NCBI GenBank assembly: GCA_019321725.1
Contig: JAGSPU010000052.1
Span: 2,046,001-2,110,000, forward strand
Origin: Paulownia fortunei
Taxonomy: Eukaryota > Streptophyta > Magnoliopsida > Lamiales > Paulowniaceae
Direction of reading: 5' to 3'
Length of the DNA: 64,000 nucleotides
Part shown: piece by piece, positions 35,765 to 45,263 of the stretch
How the letters are laid out: each line of letters begins with the position of its first letter
Position numbering within the stretch: position 1 is the stretch's first letter
Notes under the pieces: generated by a model
What the model was told of the DNA's origin: nothing
Databases searched by the model: none
Seen by the model: only the letters and a program-made list of their open reading frames with translations
Made by a program: the position numbers and the translations under genes

Positions 35765-37882
35765 ATGAAGATGAATCGCTCATACAATATTCCTAGTATT
35801 CCAATCATGCAAACGGGACAGCAAATAGTAAGATCAACACTCTTCTTAACTTTTACACTACATGCATTCCTCTTTTCTTCTTCTTCTTCTTCTTCTACAT
35901 TTTTTTTTTAAAAATTAATTATTTAACAGCTCTTTTGTATATTCATATATATATGTATATATATACTTCTCTCAAGCAGCTGATTGCCGGTGGGTTTATA
36001 TATGTCTGACCATTAGAGGCATCGGGTGTCCCGACAATCAGCGATTTGGAGGAGTTGATCCTCGTCAATCCCAAAGACACGACATCGTATATAACCTATA
36101 TATATATTTTTTAAATTGCATCAGGGTTTCAGAATTCGGTGGAAGGGGGATCAATGGTGGACGTGAAGAACAAGGGGATATGGTTAGACGGTGTACTGTA
36201 CAAAGGAGATGGAACAACGTACAGTGAGAAGGAACACGTTGACTCGTTTCCGGCGGGTTACCGTTTCAGACCCACTGATGAAGAGCTTATTAATCATTAT
36301 TTGATCAACAAAATAAAGAACAAAGAATTGCCCTTCAACAGAATCAGAGATGTCAAGCTCTATGATTTCGCTACTCCTGAGAAGCTCACTGGTATGTATG
36401 CCCTTTTTCCTTTTTTCATTACTATATCCACTTTCCTTTTTCTTTTTCCATAAAAAAGAAGAGAAAATTGCTAGAAACCCCTTAAAATAATTTTGAATAT
36501 GTCGAAAAAGAATCGTGAAAAAAAATTTCAATCCAAAAAGTCAATTATATGTTATTTGAATAAAAGGCAGTAATTAGGGTTTAATGGTTTTTGGACTGAA
36601 TTATTTTTAGCTTTTAAGATTAAGAGTTAACCAATTGTGTTTTTCTTTGGAGAATATCCTTTTTGGGTTCGCACAATTCAATAATTTGTATCAGTTGTAA
36701 TTTTAATCTATTTTTCTTTATTTAATTAACATGTTGTTATACATATTCGGTTTTTTTGTGACTCAGTGTAAAATCATTGAGTATTTAACATACAAAAATT
36801 TTTAAATCTTCATTATATAATTTATTAATCTGGAAAAAAGTATCTGACGAACTCAATTTATTAGTTTCTTAATGCAAGAAGTCCCAAGATAAATATTCAA
36901 AAACTCACAAAATCTTATTGATGTCATCAGAAGTATCTTTTTGTTTTTTTTGGCGTAATGAATTTTTTGAATTGTAAAATTCATATGGGGTTTTTCGGGT
37001 ATATAAGTTTATTTTAAGGGGTGGGTTAGTAGTTTTTGCCCAAAAAAAAAATGATTGCATTATCTATTTTATTTTTATTTTTTGCAGACTTGAAAAGAAC
37101 TTGTAAACTAAACATATATACATGTCATTAGCATGAATGATTTGCTTCTTAAAGAATTGCAAGTAACATTGTTTTTTGTTGTGCTTCAAAGTTTGTGAAA
37201 AATTGTTTTAACTGTTTTATGAAATTATGACAGAAAAATGTGAGCTGATTAGAGAAAGAGAATGGTACTTTTTCACACCAACATTCAAGAAGTACCGCAA
37301 TGGTGAGAGGGCAGACCGAGTCACTCCCGGTGGATATTGGAAACCTACTGGAGGCAACGTCAATGTTCGAACCAATGGTCGAACAGTTGGCAAAAAAAGA
37401 ACTCTGTGTTTCTATGCAGGGAAGCCAATGGCTGGAAAAAAGACCAACTGGATCATGCACGAATATCGGATCATCAAACCGACTCGTAGAACAGCCGATA
37501 TCATGAAAGTAAGCTATAACTCTTATATGCATATAACTCTTTTGCCTTTTTTTTTTAATCTAATTTTTTATTTATAATTTTTTTTAATTACTTTTTGTGG
37601 CCTTTCTTGCAGTTGGATGAGTGGGTATTGTGTAAGGTGTTCAAGAGGAATGCTGGAAGAGAAAAGGATTGTGGATCAAGCTCTGCTCAGGTTCCTGATG
37701 GTCCGAATCAAGCAGCAAAATCGAGGCATTTTGCCAGCAGTGTAAATCCAGGGATGGTCATGCAGCAGCGGTCAGCACAGCAAAATCAACACCTTCTTCC
37801 AGGGCTGCTCATGGATGGCATTTTTGTAAACCAGATGAGGGTCTTGCTTTCTCAAGTCGGCAAGAAGATGGTGGAGCAATAA
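35765..37882 (+). CDS. NAC: NAC-domain transcription factor, copy 2 (294 aa, open frame)
   Basis: Exons 35765-35827, 35980-35989 (10 nt), 36125-36391, 37234-37508 and 37613-37882 sum to 885 nt in one frame. Residues 1-21 read MKMNRSYNIPSIPIMQTGQQ plus I. The microexon adds LIA and the first base of Gly. The NAC domain follows: A, FPAGYRFRPTDEELINHYL; B, RDVKLYDFATPEKLT; C, REREWYFFTP and [22 protein letters not shown] and [21 protein letters not shown]. The C-terminal part is Gln/Asn-rich (GMVMQQRSAQQNQHLLPG) and short. If the two 5' exons are untranslated or mis-called, translation could start at ATG 36154 (MVDVKNKG). The subdomains differ enough from classical NAM/ATAF/CUC members to suggest a divergent branch. 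Target genes cannot be inferred. Confidence 0.83.
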
Positions 37883-38731
37883 ATCCCTTTATTTGTTTTT
37901 AGATTTGGGTTTTTCAATTCCATTAATCTAATGTTTTAGCCTTACTTTTTAATAGAAGTCCAGAACTAAGAAATGCTAAACACTGCAAAACTGTTCATCA
38001 CTTCAGTTTTGGCATCTATATATCAGTCTTTCAATTATACTCTGCTTTTGCTTCTCACTTCTTTAAAATTTGATATAGCTTCATGAACAATGAAAGTGCT
38101 AATTGTCAAATTGGGACACAGGGAGTTCTTTATTTTTCATAAACAATTGTGATTATGTTTCTTTATATAGTCAAACAATCTCAAACAAGTCTAATTTGAG
38201 TTCATTTTTCTGTTCTGTTAACTTTTGTACTGCTATTTAAATTTCCTCACAAATTCTAGAGTTCTGTTCTGCAACCTGGTAGGTAGCCAGAAAAGAGGCT
38301 GAAATTCCTTTGAAAAATCTCTAATACGTATTATTAGAGAGCCTGCAGCAGCTTCTGCACATAAACTGCCTCTGTTGGCAGATTCTAAGATCATTAAACA
38401 AGATAGTTAATTAATGCAAACAAAATGTACCATAGAGAAAAAACATGACATCTTTAGGCTATAATTTCTCACAAGTACAAAACTGACAATACACTTCATA
38501 TGTATATATATAGTCCTTGATTTCTCTGGTTCTGCACCTATCCCATGCACACACTCAACATACAAAAGGGTTAGGGAACCCCTTAAGGTTCAAAAAAGTT
38601 TTAAGGATTCCCTACCATAAGGTTGCTAATCATTTATAAACCTTATCAAACTTAGTTCATATGTATATCTAAATGTATTGCAAACAATAATTACATATTA
38701 CATAGGGGGCTGGATATTGGTATATCTTGTT
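37883..38731. other. Spacer between convergent NAC copy 2 and remorin
   Basis: This stretch covers both 3' UTRs. No exon is seen on either strand. It is colinear with 30209-31064. Confidence 0.6.
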
Positions 38732-40507
38732 TTAAAAGAAAGAGCGCTTGACCGGAGCTCGTCCAACGGCTCTCATCAAGTTGGCTATCTCCAGAACCCT
38801 GGCCACTTTTGTACCCCTCTTCGCCTCAGAAGAAGCCCTCCTTTCCTCTGCTTTCCTGTGAGCTTTTGCAATGTCATTCTGCATTTTCTCCTGGCTTTTG
38901 CTCTTTTCTCCTCTAGCTTTCTCTGCAAATTTTAGTAACTCAGGTTAATAAAAAACAATAAACAAAAATAAGGCAAACAGAAGAATCTCACTTGAGAATG
39001 CGAAAACTTTTCCACGTTTTTGCTCATCAAAACAGACTTACAATAATTAAATTGCTCTGAAATGAAAGAGAATACATCATAATTTTTTTGTTTCAAGATC
39101 CAAGTTAGTACTTATAACCTTATTGATCAAGGAATCAGTTCATATGAACAGAGAATCAGAAGCACTAGTTACAAAATATAAAGCATGTAGCACTCTGAAT
39201 CCGAACAGGCAGAGGAGTATGTAGTAAAAATTGAGTCAATTTGCACATCAGCTAAACACTTTTTCTTTAAACTTGATCTGGAACATTTATCCATCTTTAT
39301 TTGGTTTTGATAAGACCACAACAATGTATTCCCATCCTTACTTTTTTGACACTACTCTAAAATGAAGAAACAGAGAAGAAAAAGAAAAGTGCTTTTCTTA
39401 TCCTGTAATTAGAAAAGGCAGATGCTTTTAGCCTTTTACTTAATACATACACAGATACATTCATTGATAGTGAATTTCAAGATTCTAAGGAATTTTACCT
39501 TTATTACCCAATCAATATATTCAAATGGATATTACAAGGAGTAGAAAACAACCTAGATATCAAGTTTTGTCTGAATAATCACAGAGGAGTTCAAACTGAT
39601 TGTGTAATTAATTAGTAAAAGTGATCACCACTAAATTTCAACTAGTTTTTGGATCAAGTCTGCTTCAGGTTTACATGAATTAGGCTAAAAGATCATATCC
39701 ACTAACTACATAATTATAATTAGCAAAGGAAAAGAGAGACTTTTTCATCATATTGAAATACTGTCAGAATTGAAACATGATATAATCAAGAAACTGCCAT
39801 GCATGCATTCTCATTTCTTGCTATTGAAATTAATCAAGTACCTCAACTTTCTTCATCCAAGAACTGGCCTTCTGGACTTGCTCACCCTCCCAGCCATTGA
39901 TTATGGCATCCTCGCGCTTAAACCGATTGTTAATCTTGGCAATCTTTGCGTTTTGCCAAGCATTAATCTTCGATTCCACCTCCTCTTTCTTCACTCGCTG
40001 TACCGACACTTCACCGCCGTTGTGATTACCACTTACGGTACTAAGAACGAGTCTATCGCCACCGCCACCGCCACCACCGCCGCCGCCGCCACCGCCACCT
40101 CTAGGCGATTGCACGGGGCCCAATGGATTACTATCTGGCACAATCGCCAAGGGGTTGGTTTCTTCATGAAAAATTTCCTCCTCACCTATCCTGTCCAAGT
40201 TATTCAAGCTCGTATCATGGTCTGTGCCGATAGTGGAACCTGCAAGGACCAAAGCACTAAATTCCCTACTCATACTAGTGAAATTCTCACCCCCCTCAGT
40301 GGTGGATGATGCCATGGAGAGGGATGATGATCTATGGCTACTAGTTTCCCAAGCTTCGCGCCGTGGGCCCCGCGAGGCGCGTGGTGGGGTCAGAGCATGG
40401 ATGTCCCTGATGATTGGAGATTCATCATCTTGATGTTCATGATCTTCTTGAAGATTGCTGTCCCTGCTTGTGCTGGTTATGGTAATAGCTCTTTGATCAT
40501 TCAACAT
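38732..40507 (-). CDS. REM: Group-4 type remorin, last exon shifted by one missing base
   Basis: Remorins are plant plasma-membrane scaffold proteins of membrane nanodomains, involved in signalling and microbe responses. Exon 1 (40507-39842, 222 codons) starts MLNDQRAITITS. It has an acidic, disordered N-terminal half and a run of 14 glycines (40058-40099). The start of the remorin coiled-coil domain follows: RVKKEEVESKINAWQNAKIA, then NRFKREDAIINGWEGEQVQK and SSWMKKVE at the donor. Exon 2 begins at 38922 and would end at TAA 38734-38732, giving the KRSFF tail, but it is 191 nt where 192 keep frame. A G is missing in CTCCTGGCTTTT near 38891-38896; copy 1 has CTCCTGGGCTTTT. As written, the frame leaves the coiled coil after RKLEEKRAKA and stops near 38785, losing the C-terminal membrane anchor. 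The intact equivalent would be 285 aa. An error in the consensus is a serious alternative to real damage. Confidence 0.85.
40058..40099 (-). repeat. REM: Poly-glycine codon run (14 GGN codons) in remorin exon 1
   Basis: On the plus strand the run reads as GCC/ACC triplets; on the gene strand it is 14 consecutive GGC or GGT codons following SPR. It lies in the variable N-terminal region where remorins differ most, and its length is likely to vary between individuals. Confidence 0.95.
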
Positions 40508-41031
40508 TTAGCAGCAAAGTTTTGTAGTTCTTAGTGAGTGTGAGTGTGTGTGTGTGTGTGTATTTTTTTTCTCAATTGTGACAAAAATAGGAGTGGAAAG
40601 GGAAAGAGGAAACTCGTAGGAAAGAAGAGTAATCAAAACTGCATTCATTGATCAAATGAGTGGAAGGAATATGAGCCACACATGCATGCAATAGGGAGGG
40701 AGAGTTCAAGAAGTACGTTTTTGGAATTGATTGCTCTCATAACTTAGATATTGTGATACGCCAAGAGTTGCAACGTTGTTATTGTGGCACTGATTGGTGC
40801 TCATCAGTGCCTACAACTTTTATTACGCTCAATCGTATTATTTGGTCCCATATTTTTTGTTTATTTAATTATTGCCCCTTTCACACTAAAATTTACCTAT
40901 TAAGGGGTTGCTTTAATTTACTTTCACACACTGTCCTTAGAAAATAATTTTTTCGACAGATGTTCTAGTTGATTTTCTTGATAAATTTTACCTTTAATGG
41001 TTGGTTGGTGAAATTTTTTGATATGACTAAA

Positions 41032-41365
41032 GTTAGGGATGGGGAGGGTCCAAAATCGGATATGTTCCCATTTGGGGGTTTTTTTAAACTTGTAATCGAT
41101 TTTGGGGAGATTTTAATTTTTTATTTTCAAACCCAATGTGAACCCACTTCATTTACTTTTTACTTATTTTTATTTTAATATATATTTATGTAATATTATT
41201 TTTTAAAAAAATTAAATGGTGCTATTTAAAAAAATATTTTTTTTTATATTTTTAAAATTATAACGTGAATCTAACAAGTTTAACCCGATTCCGATCCTTA
41301 AAAATCTCAACGAAATCAGTCTCAAATTTCAATATCCTCTCCAAATCTGTCTCATTATCATTTTC
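41032..41365. mobile_element. Short E-family-like element (TAGGGATGG...)
   Basis: The element begins TTAGGGATGGGGAGGGTCC and ends near CTGTCTCATTATCATTT. Its GC-containing ends around an A/T-rich core match the layout of E1-E3. Borders are approximate and no target duplication is clear. Confidence 0.35.
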
Positions 41366-42040
41366 AATTAAAATAAATTAATAATTTATTTTATCTCATA
41401 GTAAAGAGTATTAAACAAACACATTAAAACCTTACTAATACACTCACCATAGCACGGGTCACTTTTATCTGTCTAACGTATTGAATAATTGCAAGTGTCC
41501 TTATAATTAGCATCTAAAATTTCATTTATTACTCACAAAGAAACTTAGCTTTACTGTAACAGAGGTATAAACCAAAAAATAAACCAAATTTTTTAGCCAA
41601 ATTGCAAATATAAAACGCTAAGTGTCCGAATGTAAATTATCCATGAATTAGAGGGACTTGACTGCAAAAAGATCATATTCAACTATTGTCTTTTGGAGTG
41701 TCGGCCGAAAGGATTTTGTTTTTGGAGGAGCCCACGAAATTAGGTAATTGGTAGTGGATTAGTCACAATCTATACACGCGGCACACTTCAGTAGACTAAA
41801 AAAATTTAATCAATAAACATGGCATATTCCTATTGGCTGAATTTTCCCTCCAAGGTCCCACAATGTTTACCCAATTGATCAGGGGACACGTGTACGATTC
41901 AATTAGGGGTTGGACAATTAAGTTGCTGGATGCCAACGTCTCATACAATAATCAACATTATCATCAACTAATATTAATTTTACCCATTTGTCTACTGATT
42001 TTGACATGTAAGAAAAATCACAGATGCTCTAATCAGATCC

Positions 42041-42070
42041 AAAAATAAAAATAAAAATAAAAATAAAAAT
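42041..42070. repeat. (AAAAT)n microsatellite
   Basis: About five to six AAAAT units in a row. A simple repeat with no associated gene feature. Confidence 0.9.
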
Positions 42071-44057
42071 TGTTGAGGTTTCAGTGTTCTATAATTGTAA
42101 ATCTTTATATTCAAATTTCATTAAAATATAAGTATATTTATGATTTTATATCAATTCATGTGAGATTTGTCTCGCGACATGGCCGGCGAGCTTTTTGAAT
42201 AAGAGAATTGCTTCTAAACTTATCAACTGAAACTAAAATTAAATTATAATAAAAATAAATTAAATTATTAGATATTTGATTTGAAATTAATCATTAAAAA
42301 TTTATTTGAATTTTGTTTTAATTTAACAAACTAAACTTGAACATATATTTTTATTCGATAATATTTTAAATTTAGCTCGAATTCGACTCAATTAGTAAAA
42401 AATTAAAAAAAATGTATAAAAGATCAAGTTACTTGAATACAATTCGTTCTTGACTCAATTAAAACTCAATTAACAATCAAATCAATTTCAAATATAATTT
42501 TTGAAATTCGATAAAAAATCAAATAAATTTAATACATAACTAATTGGATTTAATATACTGATATTTTCCATTATTTTATTAAAGAAATAATTCAAAAAAG
42601 ACATTACTTTTTGTTTCCTTGGCCTTTATTGGAATTAAGAAGAACAAGAATTTTGGTTGATGTAATGGAAGTGTGACTGTGTGAAGGTGGAATGTGACAT
42701 GTGTCCACTGTATTTTTAATTTTTGGTAATAAAATTTGTGATACAGGTGTTTGCCATTTTACTGGAACATGGTTTGTGAAAAGGATGTGTGATAGTGAAA
42801 GGTTCTATTCAAACATAGTGATGCATGCACAAAGATTTCATAACTTTATTTTAAGTAAAGAATATTCAACATAGTTCCATAGACCAAATGATGGAAGATT
42901 ATTATTATTTGTGCCCTTTTTCTTTGTTACATCTCTTCACTTTTTGCAAGGACAAAACCACCTTCCTCTCATTTATGATGTCTCTTTGATGAATGCTATT
43001 GTGGTTTGTTGATGCATTTTATTGGTTGATTTCATGCATACATAGTATGATATATGCTTGCTCCACTTTGATTTGATAGCCAATTTCATGTCTCATGATA
43101 GTAGATGATGTTAATTTTCGATAAAGTTGGGCTAACAGGATTAGTTGCATCCTCAATTACACAAAAAACATAAAATTTTATGTATAAATTTATTAAATTT
43201 TAAAATTTTACGCGCTCCTCCCTCGCCCCACAAAAAAATAACAAAAGATACACCTCCTCATATGGTTGAAAATATCTCTTTAGCCATTATTCTTAAGAAA
43301 AAAATTCAATCTCACCCCTCAATATTAAAATTTCTTACTCCGTTCTTGTTCTTGATTTTTTTACTTTTTCTTTATCAACCAAAACTTGTTAATGAAATTA
43401 TATAACAAAATTAGCTTGATACTCATTTTTGTGGAACTTTAACATTAAACTTGAATCTTGAAAATTTGTTTACAAACTTGAAATAATTCTAGTTGGTTGT
43501 ACATATTTTTATGTTGAGGAGGGAATAACTTGAGGTTTTGTTGGGAGATTTCTGTTTGGAATTAGTGAATATATTATTGCAACGGCATCTATCGAAATAT
43601 TTGGTCTTGTGCCTGCACAGTGGTGAATATTTATTTTGAGATTCCATAAATATTTATATTTTTCTTATAAATGTACAGAGTTCAGAACTATTCTTGTTAT
43701 CTTGTCCAATTAATAAGAGAGCGAGAGCGACATCCATTCTTACATTCAATGTTTTTAGTACTTTTTTAACAGAACTAAGAATGAAAATCACGTGAATTCA
43801 CAGTCATGATCATGATAGAAGAAAGACTTTAAATTGACATTTAGTTGAAAAATTTGGCCAAAACAAAGACTTAATATTCCCATTTTGCTCTTTATTACTT
43901 GCCTAAATCACTTTTCTATTAAAATTTGAGTGGAAATGTCAAAAAAAAAAATGTGAAAATTGGTACACGTTACGCTTTCTTCGGTCAATAATTTTTGATG
44001 AGGAAATGAAAATGTTAGGGAAAAAAATATTATGATAGAAATACAAAATTCGTATGT

Positions 44058-44293
44058 TTGTTTGGTTGTCAACGAAAAATAATGAGGAAAACAACGTGGA
44101 GAAAAGAAGTGTTGGAGAATGAGACAGTCTTATTTTCGTCACATTTTAGTGACGAAAATAAGTTTTCCCCAATTGCATGATATTTTCTTTCAAAAAAATT
44201 TTCTTGCTATTTTCCCTAGCTACCGAAAATTAAAAAATTATTTTCCCTATTATTTTCTTTTTCTTTTCTCACCAAAATCCTTATACCAAACAA
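44058..44293. mobile_element. Fold-back MITE-like element with a near-central 14-bp hairpin
   Basis: Perfect 9-bp terminal inverted repeats (TTGTTTGGT at 44058-44066 and its complement at 44285-44293) bound a 236-bp stretch without coding capacity. At 44129-44162 lies a perfect hairpin with 14-bp arms (CTTATTTTCGTCAC and complement) and a 6-nt loop. The purine-rich left half and pyrimidine-rich right half are roughly complementary, so the whole could fold back. It looks like a MITE; superfamily not assigned. Confidence 0.55.
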
Positions 44294-45110
44294 GGTAGTA
44301 GAGTTGGGAGCAAAATGATGCACTTGAGATTTAGGAACTAAGATAATACAATTTTAGGAGTTTGAGGGCTAAATACATATTTTGCTCAAATAGAAAACAA
44401 TGATGCATTTCTCAAAGTGAATTTTCAATTAAATTTCCCCTAATGGGCATTTACCCACTAGCAGTAGCAGGCTTCAAGCCATATATTTTAGAGTACATAT
44501 ATCCAGAAAACCCAAACGTTGTTGGGCCATGCCTGATTGGGCTCAAGTAAGAATCAAGACTTGGTTATGGACTGAGCAAACTAGTGTGGCCCAATTTTGA
44601 TCATGGAATTGGTATCAGATTATGGGCCTAATTTAGACCTTTTCTTTTAAGCCACAAAAATAAGGTCTTTCAACTTTTATCAGTGAGAAACTTAGATAAA
44701 AACTAAAAATTGGATCATTTCAGGCCAATCCAAATAATCTGTTGAAGCATATTGTTCTGACTTTTCTTTTTCTTTCTTTTAATATTTAAAAAAAGAGCCT
44801 GTTATTCAAATAAAATTTATTTCCAATAGAAATTACATTTTGGTTCCTTAAACTTTGCTGTATGAATAAAATTTTCGATTTGACTCTATATCAAATAATT
44901 TAGAAGCACTAAATTAATAATAATAGTTTGCATATGTGATAGTAATTTAGAAAATATTATTGCACGGAATTATTAAAAGTGTTATCAATTTTAAGTTGTT
45001 TATAAAAGGTTGTACCAAAAATTTTGTCCATAAAAATAAAATAATTGTAATATTTTCACAACCCAAATAAAAAATAATTAAATCCAAATAAACAGCAGCC
45101 GCTATTCTTC

Positions 45111-45263
45111 TTTGTTCGTGACGACGCTATTTCAAGAATATAACAGCCTCTCACTTCGACTTCAAACCATAGCCCCATCCTCCATTACCCTTTCTCCCTC
45201 TCTTTCCATCTCTCAATCCACTGCAGTGAAAGAGGGTACGAGAGAGCGAGAGCAAGAAGAGCA
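45111..45263 (+). other. SVR3: 5' UTR of the TypA gene
   Basis: A CT-rich leader (CTTTCTCCCTCTCTTTCC and similar) just before the ATG at 45264. The transcription start is not fixed; no clear TATA box was assigned. Confidence 0.45.

Larger units (their letters stand above)
34207..39871. repeat. Segmental duplication, copy 2 (repeat block B, NAC copy 2, remorin)
   Basis: The core, about 34310-39871, is colinear with 26470-32055. The first 100 bp (34207-34310) resemble the end of an E-type element plus its GATAATATGATAATATTA flank, as seen after E1 and E2. In this copy the sequence continues past 39871 into the rest of remorin exon 1, so it represents the more complete version of the locus. Confidence 0.88.
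40508..45110. other. Intergenic region between remorin and TypA, with small mobile elements and simple repeats
   Basis: About 4.6 kb. The left end is the remorin promoter/leader, with a (TG)n tract at about 40534-40561. Other items are a MITE-like element at about 41032-41365, an AAAAT repeat at 42041-42070 and a fold-back element at 44058-44293. The right end holds the TypA promoter. The open frames here are AT-rich and lack domains; none is supported as a gene. Confidence 0.5.

Noticed and set aside
39770..40309. 179-aa plus-strand frame rich in Ala/Thr repeats
   Set aside because: It is the opposite strand of remorin exon 1; the AT-TAAAT-like peptide repeats are the complement of the poly-Gly run.
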